From contig NZ_JBBPFS010000003.1 in NCBI RefSeq assembly GCF_038069765.1, positions 248,001 to 312,000 of the forward strand: DNA of 64,000 nucleotides, given 5' to 3'. Under the pieces are notes generated by a model. The model made no database searches. It had not been told where the DNA came from and saw nothing but the letters and a program-made list of their open reading frames with translations. Both the position numbers and the translations under genes were made by a program. The stretch is from Arthrobacter_B sp038069765. GTDB lineage: Bacteria; Actinomycetota; Actinomycetes; Actinomycetales; Micrococcaceae. Positions 17,545-27,726 of the stretch are shown in pieces. Numbering within the stretch: the stretch's first letter is position 1; each line of letters starts with the position of its first letter.

Positions 17545-18462
17545 CTATTGCGATGCTGCGCCGTCCGCGTTGCCGCTGGCCGCCGCTTCGGCGGACTTGG
17601 CTTCAGCGATCCGGGCAAAGGCATGGATGTCGATGACTTCGCCGCGGGCCTTCGGATCCACTCCGGCGGCCACGAGCGCGTTTTCGGCCTGCGCCGGGCT
17701 GCCGGCCCAGCCGGCCAGTGCGGCACGGAGCGTCTTGCGGCGCTGGGCGAAGGCGGCGTCAATCACGGCGAAAACTTCTTCGCGGGTTGCCGTGGTCTGC
17801 AGCGGCTCGTGCCGGGTGAAACCGACCAGCCCGGAAGCGATTTTCGGCGCCGGCCAGAACACGTTCATGCCGATCACGCCGGCCTTGCGCATGGTGGTGT
17901 ACCAGGCGGCCTTCACCGACGGCACCCCGTAGACCTTGGATCCGGGCACTGCGGCCAACCGGTCCGCCACTTCGTCCTGGACCATGACCAGGCCGTGCTG
18001 CAGCGAGGGGAAGCGTTCGAGCAGGTGCAGCACCACCGGCACGGCAACGTTGTAGGGCAGGTTGGCCACCAGTGCCGTAGGCTCCACCGGCAGCTCGGTG
18101 ATGCGCATCGCGTCTCCGAGGACCACGTGGAGCTGGTCCGCCTTCTCCGGCCGCCAGGCAGCAGCGGTGGCCGGCAGCCGTTCAGCCAGGACCGGATCAA
18201 TTTCGACGGCAACCACGGACTTGGCCGCGTCCAGCAGCCCGAGGGTAAGCGATCCCAAACCCGGGCCCACTTCAAGAACCGTTTCGTCGGGTCCGACGCC
18301 TGCTGCAGCTACGATCCGGCGGATGGTGTTGCCGTCGATCACGAAGTTCTGACCCAGCGTCTTGGTGGGGCGGACTCCCAGTTCATCGGCCAAGGCGCGG
18401 ATATCGGTGGCACCCAGCAGCGGTTTGACCGGCGGACGGGAGGCGGAAGCGGATTCAGTCAC
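17545..18462 (-). CDS. rsmA: 16S rRNA (adenine1518/1519-N6) dimethyltransferase
   Basis: RsmA/KsgA dimethylates two adenines near the 3' end of 16S rRNA using SAM. The 305-aa protein shows KTLGQNFVID at the N-terminus, the SAM-binding VLEVGPGLGSLT and VVAVEIDP, and the catalytic NLPYNV motif (N-L-P-Y). The C-terminal small domain has FAQRRKTLR. A tail of about 20 Ala-rich residues follows. It starts at GTG 18462 and is followed by ispE, the usual order. Confidence 0.97.
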   Translation of the reverse strand: MTESASASRPPVKPLLGATDIRALADELGVRPTKTLGQNFVIDGNTIRRIVAAAGVGPDETVLEVGPGLGSLTLGLLDAAKSVVAVEIDPVLAERLPATAAAWRPEKADQLHVVLGDAMRITELPVEPTALVANLPYNVAVPVVLHLLERFPSLQHGLVMVQDEVADRLAAVPGSKVYGVPSVKAAWYTTMRKAGVIGMNVFWPAPKIASGLVGFTRHEPLQTTATREEVFAVIDAAFAQRRKTLRAALAGWAGSPAQAENALVAAGVDPKARGEVIDIHAFARIAEAKSAEAAASGNADGAASQ

Positions 18463-18468
18463 TGAGTA

Positions 18469-18474
18469 ATACTA
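18469..18474 (-). promoter_or_regulatory. -10 box of rsmA, leaderless arrangement
   Basis: TAGTAT lies 6 nt before the GTG start on the minus strand and no ribosome-binding site is present, pointing to a leaderless rsmA mRNA. Confidence 0.6.
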
Positions 18475-18713
18475 GCCGAGCGCGCCGCTGCGGTTCCGTG
18501 CCCGTCTGCCCGCACAGGCCGCAGGACGGCGGCCAGCAGGCGTTCAGTCGGGCCAGTTGCCGACGGCCGAGAAGGCCCGTCCAGGCTGCGGGATCCTCGT
18601 CATTGGCTGTTTCCTTCCAGAATAGGCCTGCACTCTGCCGCCCCCGGAATGCGCTCGGTAGCATTCTGCGCGGGGGCACTCTTCAAGTGTCCCGGGGCCC
18701 AAGATCGGCGGGA

Positions 18714-19976
18714 ATGGCAATGGGCAAAACCTTTGGGAAACGGCTGCAAACGGTGCGTACGGACCGTCGTCTGACCCAGGCTGAGCTTGGCGGGGACGTG
18801 TTCGGCGCCCGGGACATCTCGGCGCTGGAAAAGGGACGCCGGGAGCCGACGGGCGGGGCCGTCCGCCTGCTGGCGGAGCGGCTCACCGCTGTGCAGGGAT
18901 ACCCGCAGCCGCAGCCGGGAGCCGACAGCCGGACCTTTCTGGAGTTCTCGGCGGCGCAGGCCTGGGATGAGCGGGACTACCGCACCGCCCGGCGGTACTG
19001 CCGGCTGGCGGCCGACGCCGCACTGGCCGAGGGTGACCCGACGGGCTGGTGGGAACTGACGTTCCTCTCCGCAGCCTGCCTGCGAAGACTGCATCAGTAC
19101 ACCGAGTGCATGGCGGAGGCGGAAATGCTGGCCCGGCATCCGCTGGCAGCCGAAGGACAGCCGCTGCGTCCGCAGGCCGAGACGCTGCTGGCGACAGCAT
19201 GCCAGGGCGCCGGGCGTCTGCCCGAAGCGGTAAGCCATGCCCGGCGGGCGCTGGAGCTGGGGCTGTCAGCGCGGTTGGACACCGCTGCGCTCATTGAGGT
19301 GTATCAGGCCCTGACCGCTGCCCTTTCCGAAAGGGGACTGCAGGACGAGGCGTGGGGGCACTGCCAAACCCTCCTGATCCCCCTGCTTGAAGCCACCGGG
19401 GACCGGCAGGTTGCCGGCAAGGGGTACTGGGCAGTGGGCAACGTCGCTTTCCGGCGCGGCGACGTGGCCGCCGGGGTCCGTCACCACACCCGCGCCGGTT
19501 CGCTCCTCACGCCGGACGCGGACCTGGAGGTATGGGCCGCGTTCAACCGTGCTTCGGCTGCCATGCGCCTGGCCGAAGGGCTGCACGACGCCGCCACGCT
19601 GGAGTGCATGAGGCATGCCGAAACGGCGCTGGAGGTGGTGGGCGGCGGCGAGGAGGAATCGCTCTCCCTTCTCCACAGCCGCGGACGGTGGCTGCAGCTG
19701 GGCGGAAACCATGTCTCCGCCGTCCGTGCCCTGGGCGAGGTGTACGACCGCCGCGAAGCTCTGTCGCCGCAGGATGCCGGCGAAACCGCCCTGCATCTGG
19801 CCATCAGCCTCTCGGCGCTGGGCCGCAGCCGGGAGGCAGTGGACCTCCTGGACAAGAGCGCCGACAGCTTCGTCACCGCGGGCGCCCTGGACCGCGCCGC
19901 CCACGCGGGCCGGCTGGCAACGCAGGCGCGGACGGGAAACGCAGTGGGCTTAACCGGACGGACCGGGACCTGGTGA
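18714..19976 (+). CDS. XRE-type helix-turn-helix regulator with TPR-like repeats
   Basis: The 420-aa product has an N-terminal Cro/C1 helix-turn-helix (FGKRLQTVRTDRRLTQAEL, then ISALEKGRREP, residues about 5-50) followed by about 350 residues of helix pairs that look like tetratricopeptide repeats (for example AVSHARRALELGL). This is the layout of actinobacterial regulators whose TPR part binds a peptide or partner protein. The start is ATG 18714 with GGCGGGA just upstream; a second ATG lies two codons on. It is on the opposite strand between rsmA and rpfB, genes that are usually adjacent, so it looks inserted. No target or inducing-peptide gene is visible nearby. Confidence 0.82.
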   Translation: MAMGKTFGKRLQTVRTDRRLTQAELGGDVFGARDISALEKGRREPTGGAVRLLAERLTAVQGYPQPQPGADSRTFLEFSAAQAWDERDYRTARRYCRLAADAALAEGDPTGWWELTFLSAACLRRLHQYTECMAEAEMLARHPLAAEGQPLRPQAETLLATACQGAGRLPEAVSHARRALELGLSARLDTAALIEVYQALTAALSERGLQDEAWGHCQTLLIPLLEATGDRQVAGKGYWAVGNVAFRRGDVAAGVRHHTRAGSLLTPDADLEVWAAFNRASAAMRLAEGLHDAATLECMRHAETALEVVGGGEEESLSLLHSRGRWLQLGGNHVSAVRALGEVYDRREALSPQDAGETALHLAISLSALGRSREAVDLLDKSADSFVTAGALDRAAHAGRLATQARTGNAVGLTGRTGTW

Positions 19977-20020
19977 CAGATCCCGGTCCGTGTCCGCCGC
20001 TGCCGGACAGCGGCAGGACA
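19958..20020. terminator. double hairpin between convergent genes
   Basis: Two hairpins lie in the 59-nt convergent gap: ACGGACCGGGA/TCCCGGTCCGT (19958-19991, spanning the regulator's stop codon) and TGTCCGCCGCTG/CAGCGGC-A-GGACA (19991-20020). They can end transcription from both sides. Confidence 0.7.
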
Positions 20021-20035
20021 GGCTATCGGGCGGTG

Positions 20036-21193
20036 CTAGAGCAGACCCAGCTTGGCGGCGCAGGAGGGCCAGTGGCCCCAGCCGCCGTTGGCGCGCAGCT
20101 TCTCGGCCACGGCAATCTGCTGCTCAGGGGTGGCCCCGGCAGCGATCGGCGCGTACTGGCCGCCGCCGGCTCCCAGCCAGCTCGACGCGCTGAACTGCAG
20201 TCCGCCGGAATAGCCGTTTCCGGTGTTGATGTGCCAGTCTCCGCCCGATTCGCACTGAGCCAGCGCGGCCCAGGTTCCTCCGGAGGGGGCTGTGCCGCCC
20301 GGGGATGCCTTACCGGGGGACGCCGGTGCGGGTGCGGGAGCAGCAGGCTTTTTCTTGGTGCCCACGGCAATCTTCTCGGCAACCGGCGCAAGGGCGACGG
20401 TTTCGCTGGCCAGGGTTCGGCTGACCTCTACGCCGTCCACGAGGACGGTGTCGAAAACGCGGACGATTTCGCCGGGAGTGCCCTTGGCGGTGACCTTCTT
20501 CTCGCCTTCAAGCAGGTTGGGATCAGGTACCTCGGTGGTTTCGTACGGCACAGGCTCGGCAACCGTGTCCTTGTTCCCGGGCTGCACGCGGGTGACCTTC
20601 AGGGCCATGCCGTCCACCAGGGCGGCGGTGGCCGGAACGGTCAGGCGGTCGGTTGCGGCAAGGGTGATGCCCGCCTCGTCCAGCAGCTCGGCGACGGTTT
20701 CCGCCGTCGTCGGGCGCTCATAGGACGTGCCGTCGAGGACCATGGTGACGGTCTTGGGGGTGGAGATCGAGATGGGATCGTCCAGCCCGGTCAGTGCGGT
20801 GTCCAGCGAAGCCGAAACGGCCGAGTTGGAAGCGACGCGCAGTTCGGAGACGAGATCCGCCACGGTTTCACCGGTGGTGCTGACCTTGTGGCCTTCACCG
20901 TCGAGCGTGACGTCTACGGTTTTCGCCGTGAATACCTCAATGCTGGCGCCGTCGGCTACCTCGGTGTCCAGGCCCGGGCTTACCCGGTCCGCTGCACTGA
21001 CCTGCACGTCTGCCTTCTGGAGGACCTCGGCAACCGTGCCGCCGAAGGTCTTGACGTCGCTGCTCTGTCCGTCAACAGTCAGGGAAACGGACTTGTTGGT
21101 GCCGACAAAGGCCACCATCCCCAGGATGAGGGCGACCATAACAACGGCCTGCCCGGTTAGTTTTACCCCACGCCTCACGAGTGCATGTGCCAC
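20036..21193 (-). CDS. rpfB: resuscitation-promoting factor, RpfB type
   Basis: RpfB-type proteins are secreted or anchored peptidoglycan-cleaving enzymes that stimulate regrowth of dormant cells. The N-terminus has a membrane-spanning signal-anchor (VVMVALILGMVAFV). Three DUF348 repeats follow (each with a V-DG-Y/G pattern), then a G5 domain, a Pro/Ala linker and a C-terminal Rpf transglycosylase-like domain of about 78 residues. That domain has the catalytic Glu in AQCESGGDW and the YSGGLQF and SWLGAGG motifs. GTG 21193 is chosen (385 aa). The frame opens 45 codons earlier, but that part is Arg/Cys/Pro-rich and unlike a secreted protein. No good ribosome-binding site settles the start. It lies downstream of tatD as usual. 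Confidence 0.93.
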   Translation of the reverse strand: MAHALVRRGVKLTGQAVVMVALILGMVAFVGTNKSVSLTVDGQSSDVKTFGGTVAEVLQKADVQVSAADRVSPGLDTEVADGASIEVFTAKTVDVTLDGEGHKVSTTGETVADLVSELRVASNSAVSASLDTALTGLDDPISISTPKTVTMVLDGTSYERPTTAETVAELLDEAGITLAATDRLTVPATAALVDGMALKVTRVQPGNKDTVAEPVPYETTEVPDPNLLEGEKKVTAKGTPGEIVRVFDTVLVDGVEVSRTLASETVALAPVAEKIAVGTKKKPAAPAPAPASPGKASPGGTAPSGGTWAALAQCESGGDWHINTGNGYSGGLQFSASSWLGAGGGQYAPIAAGATPEQQIAVAEKLRANGGWGHWPSCAAKLGLL

Positions 21194-21424
21194 GAAATTC
21201 CAAACGTCAAGAGCGTCCGGGCACGGGGATGAGGGCGCGCGGCAGCCGTTCTCCCCGGATCGCACGGGGCGGAGCTTTGCACAGGCGTGGAACCTCAACC
21301 GCAACCAGGCACAGGGGCATCGCCGCATCTCAAAAGGAAATGAGCGCGCAACTGTTCACAGGACGGTGTGTGGTTCAGTATTAGTTCCGGTGCCTTCCCC
21401 GACCCCGGCTAATAGGTCCCTACC

Positions 21425-21485
21425 GTAACCGAACCGTGATCTGAGGGCAACCCGAGGTTTTTGAGCCTGCTGTGACGGAAGTTAC
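21425..21485. promoter_or_regulatory. candidate MtrA-like direct repeats upstream of rpfB
   Basis: GTAACC-N5-GTGATC (21425-21441) and GTGAC-N4-GTTAC (21472-21485) lie in the tatD-rpfB gap. They resemble the loose direct repeats reported for the response regulator MtrA, known to control rpf genes in related bacteria. The match is by eye only. A possible -10 (TAATACT, minus strand, near 21375) would give rpfB a leader of about 180 nt. Confidence 0.25.
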
Positions 21486-21531
21486 AGGTGTGCCCCGGGT
21501 CACCGGGAGCTTAAAGGAGCTCAAGGAAAGC

Positions 21532-22449
21532 TCAGCGGGCCGCGGTGTCTTCCCAGGAGCCGTACACGCGTTCAGTATTGGCCACCAGCTCCGAGCCCAG
21601 TTCGGCAAGGTCCGCTCCCAGCTGGTCGGCCATGAACCGAACGGTGAACGGGACCATGTAGCTGGCGTTCGGGCGGCCGCGGAACGGATGCGGGGTCAGG
21701 AACGGAGAGTCTGTCTCCACCAGCATCAGCTGCCGTTCCGCCACGGCGAGTGCTTCGCGGAGGTTCCCTGCATTCTTGAAGGTGAGGGTGCCGGCGAAGG
21801 ACATGTTCCAGCCGTGCTCGTTGCAGGTCCGCGCCAGCTCGGCATCGCCGGAGAAGCAGTGGAAGACAACGTTTTCCGGCGGACCTTCCTCCAGCAGGAC
21901 CCGGACGACGTCGTCGTGCGCGTCCCGGTCATGGATCTGCAGGGCAAGGCCCAGCCGCTTGGCGATGTCGATGTGCCGGCGGAAGGAATACTGCTGGCGT
22001 TCGACGCCGTCGGAACCGGTGCGGAAATAGTCCAGGCCGGTCTCGCCGATGCCGCGCACGCGCGGATGCCGGGCGAGGGCTTCGATTTCCTCCAGTGCCG
22101 CCTCAAGGGTTCCTTCGGCCGCGAGCACCGGCGCGTCATTGGGATGGATGGCCACCGCACCGAGCAGCCGGGGTTCTGCGTCCAGGACGCTGACGGTGAA
22201 GCGGGAGGATTCCAGGTCCGTGCCCACCTGCACTGCTCCGCGGACGCCCGCCGCCTCTGCGGCGTCCAGGGCTTCCCGAACGCCGGCGGTACCGGCCTGG
22301 CCGGGCGCAAAATCCAGGTGCGTGTGATTGTCGATGACCGGAACCGGCAGCGGTTCCGGTGCGGGAGGATAAGGTTTCCCCGAAGCGGACGCGAAGTCCA
22401 GATACTCGGCGGGGATTTCGCCCGGAACATAACCACTGTCATTACACAT
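21532..22449 (-). CDS. tatD: TatD-family metal-dependent deoxyribonuclease
   Basis: TatD-family enzymes are TIM-barrel metallohydrolases with DNase/exonuclease activity. The 305-aa protein has the first metal site IDNHTHLD, IHPNDAP, GIGETGLDYFR, QIHDRDAHDD, FHCFSGD and LVETDSPFL, in family order. ATG 22449 is chosen with AGGG about 9 nt upstream. The frame continues upstream, but that stretch overlaps the divergent moxR gene and looks non-coding. It is the first gene of the tatD-rpfB-rsmA-ispE set conserved in actinobacteria. Confidence 0.96.
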   Translation of the reverse strand: MCNDSGYVPGEIPAEYLDFASASGKPYPPAPEPLPVPVIDNHTHLDFAPGQAGTAGVREALDAAEAAGVRGAVQVGTDLESSRFTVSVLDAEPRLLGAVAIHPNDAPVLAAEGTLEAALEEIEALARHPRVRGIGETGLDYFRTGSDGVERQQYSFRRHIDIAKRLGLALQIHDRDAHDDVVRVLLEEGPPENVVFHCFSGDAELARTCNEHGWNMSFAGTLTFKNAGNLREALAVAERQLMLVETDSPFLTPHPFRGRPNASYMVPFTVRFMADQLGADLAELGSELVANTERVYGSWEDTAAR

Positions 22450-22581
22450 GTCTTTAACCCTAAAGGAGCTTGTAACCTGTACTGACATAAGGCCGCTGTC
22501 GAACCGGGCGGAGGCTTTCAGCGTCGCTAGCGGCTCCCGGTCCCGGGCTCCGTGCGATCTGCCGAGGCTTGGAAGGTATCC

Positions 22582-23658
<1,077 letters not shown>

Positions 23659-23713
23659 CAGCAGCGCACCGGCAGTACCCTATGTGACAGCCCACCACCT
23701 GCGGGAAGGCTCC

Positions 23714-25156
23714 ATGGATTCAGCGATAACCCGGCTCCTCACGCCCCGCGGCTGGGGACTGGTCCTGGCCGGCGTGGCCGCGCTCGTGATGGCCCAGGTC
23801 ATGGGCCGCCGGGACGTGCTTGTCCTCGCAGTGTTCCTCCTCGCGCTGCCGCTGGTGTCCGCCCTGGCGCTGCGCCTGGTCAAGCCGGTGTTCGACGTCG
23901 AGCGCACCTTCAGCTCTTCGACAGTGGAAACGGGGGTTCCCGTGACGGTGCTGCTGTCCCTGCACACGCCGCGGCCGGTCCGGGAGAGCGCCACCATGCG
24001 CGAAGGACTGCCCCTGCGGTTCGGCGAAAGCCCGGTCTTCCGGTTCCCGGCACGCTTTCCCGGCCCGGACGGCGCCAGCACCTACGAATACCAGCTCCGC
24101 TCCACCCGCCGCGGGCTCTTTCCGATCGGTCCCGTGACCGCGGAATTCCAGGACCTTTTTGGACTCTCCCGGCGCCGGCACACGCTCGGTGCCGCCGATT
24201 CCCTGGTGGTGTCTCCGGCGCCCCGGCTCCTGCCCCGCACGCTGCTGGGCGGTCCGCACGGCACTGAGGGATCGGTCTCCAGCCCGCGCCGCGGCAACCC
24301 CAGCGAGGACGACGTGTCCACGCGGGAATACCGCTCCGGGGATCCCATGCGCCGGGTCCACTGGGCCGCCACTGCACGGCACGGTGAGCTTATGGTCCGG
24401 CAGGAAGAGCCGGTCACCTCCCCGGGGGCCACACTGCTGATCGACGCGCGGGAGGGCTCGCACACGGGCGGCGTGGGGTCGAGCCTGTGGATGGAGCCGG
24501 CAGGCGGGAACGGCCTGTCCACCTCGGAGTCCTTTGAATGGGCCGTGACGGCTGCGGTCTCGGCCGCCGCGCACCTGGTCGAGAACGGATATTCGCTGCA
24601 TTTGCTGGATGTCTTTGCCCGCCCCGGCCTGGCCCGGTCACCCTCCGCGCCGGATCCCCGGCAGCGCACGTTCAACGGACCCGGCGGCCTCCAGGACATT
24701 GCTGACGGGCTGGCGGCGCTGGGACTGGAATCCGGGCCGCCCGACCGTCCGCGAGGCCCCGGCGACGACGCCGGGACCGGCGGCGGCAGGGGCGTTCCCG
24801 GCGGCCGGGCAGCCGGCGGTGACCAGTCGGCAGCCGACGGGCGGGCCTTCGGGGATGCGCTCCTGGACTCACTGGCACAGCGCCGCCGCGGCCCCCTGGT
24901 CGCCGTACTGGGACGCTTGTCCGCGGAAGAAGCCCACCGGCTGGCACCGGCCGCCGACTATGCGAGCCGGGCCTGCGCGATTCTGGTGGTGGACCGGCTG
25001 CAGGAGGCCGCGCCGGCGCTGGCCGTCCTGCGCGCCGGCGGGTGGGACGCCGAAGCGGCCACACCCGAATCCGACGTCGCCCGCATCTGGGCTGCTTTCG
25101 GAGCTCCCGCCGTCCTGCCTGTTCCTGCATCGATCACCCGCGAGGACCGCCCATGA
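23714..25156 (+). CDS. DUF58 domain membrane protein
   Basis: This 480-aa protein has two N-terminal membrane helices (about 12-55). A beta-rich segment and the DUF58 core follow, the latter recognised by STREYRSGDPMRRVHWAATA, then a VWA-like C-terminal region. DUF58 proteins are encoded with MoxR ATPases and are thought to form a complex with them; the biochemical role is not established. ATG 23714 has GGGAAGG upstream. Its stop overlaps the next gene's ATG (ATGA), so the two are translationally coupled. A Gly/Asp-rich insert of about 40 residues sits in the C-terminal half. Confidence 0.92.
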   Translation: MDSAITRLLTPRGWGLVLAGVAALVMAQVMGRRDVLVLAVFLLALPLVSALALRLVKPVFDVERTFSSSTVETGVPVTVLLSLHTPRPVRESATMREGLPLRFGESPVFRFPARFPGPDGASTYEYQLRSTRRGLFPIGPVTAEFQDLFGLSRRRHTLGAADSLVVSPAPRLLPRTLLGGPHGTEGSVSSPRRGNPSEDDVSTREYRSGDPMRRVHWAATARHGELMVRQEEPVTSPGATLLIDAREGSHTGGVGSSLWMEPAGGNGLSTSESFEWAVTAAVSAAAHLVENGYSLHLLDVFARPGLARSPSAPDPRQRTFNGPGGLQDIADGLAALGLESGPPDRPRGPGDDAGTGGGRGVPGGRAAGGDQSAADGRAFGDALLDSLAQRRRGPLVAVLGRLSAEEAHRLAPAADYASRACAILVVDRLQEAAPALAVLRAGGWDAEAATPESDVARIWAAFGAPAVLPVPASITREDRP

Positions 25157-27606
25157 CCGCCACGTTGACCCGTCCCGACGCCGAGGGATCCGCCGCTCCC
25201 CCGCAGGCGTCCCGCTTCCGGCCGCCGTGGGACTGGGCATCCGCAGGAACCAGCGCTGTTGCGGTCCTGCTCTGCAGCTTCAGCCTGCACGGCGTCTTCG
25301 ACGGCTGGGCCTGGTTTCCGCCGCTGGTCCTCACCGCCGGCGCCGTGGTCTCCGCAATGGCCGCTGCCCGCCGGTTCCGTGTCCCCACCGCCCTGATCCC
25401 CGCCGTCGGCCTGGCCGCCCTTGTCGTGGCCCTGACCTGGCTGTTCGCCGCGTCCACGGCTCTGCTGGGCCTGCTGCCCACCGGAGCCACACTGGAGCGC
25501 AGCGGGCAGCTGATCAGCGAGGCGCAGGTCACGATCATGAACCAGGTGCCTCCGGTGCTGGCGGACCCGGGGATTGTTTTCATCGCGTGCCTGGGCACCG
25601 GTCTCATCACCCTGCTCGTCGACACCCTGGCCACCACACTGCGGATGCCGGCAGCGAGCGGCCTCGGGCTGCTGGCGCTGCTCACCGTTCCGGCGGTCCT
25701 GAAGCCGGACAGCATCGGAGTGTTCCCCTTCATCCTGGCCAGTGCCGGATACCTGCTGATCCTGGCCACCGGCTCCTGGCAGGAACGTCCGCGCAGCCCG
25801 TCTGCCGCCCGCCGTCCCCCGGCCCGGCAAATGGGCATAGCCGCCGCGATCGGTTCCGCGGCGCTCGTCGCCGCGCTGGTCCTGCCCGCAGTCCTCCCGG
25901 GATTCAATCAGGGCACGTTTCCGCAGGGATCGCGGCTGAACATCTGGACCGGCCAGTCCGGCCTGAACCCGGTAGTCGCTCTGGGCAACGATCTTCGCCA
26001 GCCCTCGGCGTCGGGCCGGATCCGCTACGCCACGGATTCCCGGCAGGCCGTCTATCTGCGCTCCACAACGCTGGAAGATTTTTCCGGCCAGCGCTGGGGT
26101 CCGGACCTGCGGCCCGACACCCGCCGGGCCGGTCTGCAGGACATGGCTCCGGAGGAAGGGGACGAACCCGCCGAGGGCACGTCCACGGTCACCACCCGGG
26201 TCCGGTCGGAAACCTATGCCAGTCCCTGGCTCCTGGCGCCTTATGCTCCGACGCAGGTCAGCGGGGCTGCCGGACGATTCAGCTGGGACCCGAAAACCAT
26301 GACCGTCATCTCCGAGGAGAACAACGGAATGACGCGGCTGGATTATGAGGTCCAAAGCGCTTCCCAGACGATCTCCGCCGACTCCCTGCAGGTGCTGGGC
26401 CCCGCGGCGGAAGGCGCCGTCGACCCGGTTTTCACGGACCTGCCGGAGAACCTGCCCGAAAGCATCCGGGAAGCGACAAGCACCGCCACGGCACGGGCGG
26501 ACAGTCCGTACGAACAGGCCATGGCCATCCAGTCTTACCTGCGAGGCCAGGACTTCACCTATTCGCTCGAGGCACCGGTGGAGGGCGGCTACGACGGAAA
26601 CGGCATGGACGTCCTGGACCGTTTCCTGGAGGAAAAAGCCGGCTACTGCGTGCACTACGCCGCGGCGATGGCCGTGATGGCACGCGAGGCAGGCATCCCC
26701 AGCCGGATGGCGCTCGGCTTCGCGCCGGGGCGGTCCACCGGAAACACCGTGCAGAATATGCGCGGACAGGAACTGAGAGAGTATGAAGTGGACTCACGGG
26801 ACGCGCACGCGTGGCCGGAACTCTACTTTGAAGGCATGGGCTGGGTCCGGTTCGAGCCGACTCCGTCCCGGGGATCGGTCCCCTCGTACGCGCTGCAGCC
26901 CCGTCCCGACATCCTGGAAACCCAGGGCCCGCAGGATGACCTCACCCTGGACTGGCCGCTGCCGCAGACGGTTCCGCAACCCGCGGTGACTCCGCCTCCC
27001 CCCTCGGCCGCGGCTCCGGTGGAACCGGCTGAAACCGGGGCGGGGAAAACCGCGGCTGTCGGACTGGCCGTCCTCACTGCAGCCGCCGCGCTGTTGAGCC
27101 CCTGGGCGCTCCGCCGCCGCCGCCGCATCCTCCGGAAACAAGGCGTTGCCGGTTCCGACCCACCTGACCGCCCGGGCAGTCCCGGCAGTCCTGACCGGCC
27201 GTCTTCCGGTCCGGCAGCGCTGGCCTGGGACGAAGCCTCGGACTCCGGCGTGGATTACGGGCACGTGCCGGCAAAGTCAGAGTCTCCCCGGGCCTATGCC
27301 CTGCGCCTCGCGGACGACGCCCGGCTGGCGGACGGTCCTGCGCTCGCGCTTCAGCGGCTGCGTGAAGCCTACGAAGAGGAGGTTTACGCGGCGCCGGGGA
27401 CCGCTGTCCGCGGCGTCTCCGGGTCTGATTCCGGGTCTCATTCCGCCTCAGGGCTTGGTTCAGGCAGCGCACCGGCTGACCGGGCGGGCCGGCTTTGGGG
27501 CGATGTCACCGCGGTGCAGGACGGCCTGGCCGAGTCGGCGCCATGGGCGTCCCGGCTCCGGGCACGCTATTTCCCGGCGTCCCTGGCGTCCAGGTTCCGC
27601 CGCTAA
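25153..27606 (+). CDS. transglutaminase-like membrane protein (TgpA family)
   Basis: The 817-aa protein starts with about six membrane helices (residues 28-250). An outside segment with a transglutaminase core follows: Cys499 in KAGYCVHYA, His552 in DSRDAHAWPEL and the GWVRFEPTP strand form the cysteine-protease-like triad region. A Pro-rich spacer, one more membrane helix (about 635-655) and a C-terminal cytoplasmic DUF4129-like tail complete it. Family members are suspected to crosslink or cleave peptide bonds at the cell surface; the substrate is unknown. It is the last gene of the moxR-DUF58-transglutaminase operon, and a strong hairpin follows. Confidence 0.93.
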   Translation: MTATLTRPDAEGSAAPPQASRFRPPWDWASAGTSAVAVLLCSFSLHGVFDGWAWFPPLVLTAGAVVSAMAAARRFRVPTALIPAVGLAALVVALTWLFAASTALLGLLPTGATLERSGQLISEAQVTIMNQVPPVLADPGIVFIACLGTGLITLLVDTLATTLRMPAASGLGLLALLTVPAVLKPDSIGVFPFILASAGYLLILATGSWQERPRSPSAARRPPARQMGIAAAIGSAALVAALVLPAVLPGFNQGTFPQGSRLNIWTGQSGLNPVVALGNDLRQPSASGRIRYATDSRQAVYLRSTTLEDFSGQRWGPDLRPDTRRAGLQDMAPEEGDEPAEGTSTVTTRVRSETYASPWLLAPYAPTQVSGAAGRFSWDPKTMTVISEENNGMTRLDYEVQSASQTISADSLQVLGPAAEGAVDPVFTDLPENLPESIREATSTATARADSPYEQAMAIQSYLRGQDFTYSLEAPVEGGYDGNGMDVLDRFLEEKAGYCVHYAAAMAVMAREAGIPSRMALGFAPGRSTGNTVQNMRGQELREYEVDSRDAHAWPELYFEGMGWVRFEPTPSRGSVPSYALQPRPDILETQGPQDDLTLDWPLPQTVPQPAVTPPPPSAAAPVEPAETGAGKTAAVGLAVLTAAAALLSPWALRRRRRILRKQGVAGSDPPDRPGSPGSPDRPSSGPAALAWDEASDSGVDYGHVPAKSESPRAYALRLADDARLADGPALALQRLREAYEEEVYAAPGTAVRGVSGSDSGSHSASGLGSGSAPADRAGRLWGDVTAVQDGLAESAPWASRLRARYFPASLASRFRR

Positions 27607-27607
27607 G

Positions 27608-27645
27608 CGGCAAGCCCGGGGATGCGCTGATCCCCGGGCTTGCCG
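27608..27645. terminator. terminator hairpin after the moxR operon
   Basis: A perfect 16-bp stem (CGGCAAGCCCGGGGAT with its complement) closes a 6-nt loop, starting 2 nt past the transglutaminase stop. There is no T-run. It may also serve the convergent dehydrogenase gene. Confidence 0.85.
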
Positions 27646-27681
27646 GCAGTCGACCCGGGCGGCTCAGCCGTCGGCCGGCCT

Positions 27682-27726
27682 AGCCGTCGGAAGGGCCGTT
27701 AGCCGTCGGAAGGGCCGTTAGCCGTC
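27682..27726. repeat. 19-bp tandem repeat at the end of the dehydrogenase gene
   Basis: AGCCGTCGGAAGGGCCGTT is present twice (27682-27700, 27701-27719) with a third partial copy overlapping the dehydrogenase stop. It is probably replication slippage. Confidence 0.7.

Noticed and set aside
21329..21531. A ydaO/c-di-AMP riboswitch in front of rpfB
   Set aside because: Such riboswitches often precede rpf genes in actinobacteria, but I could not find the expected conserved segments in this leader.
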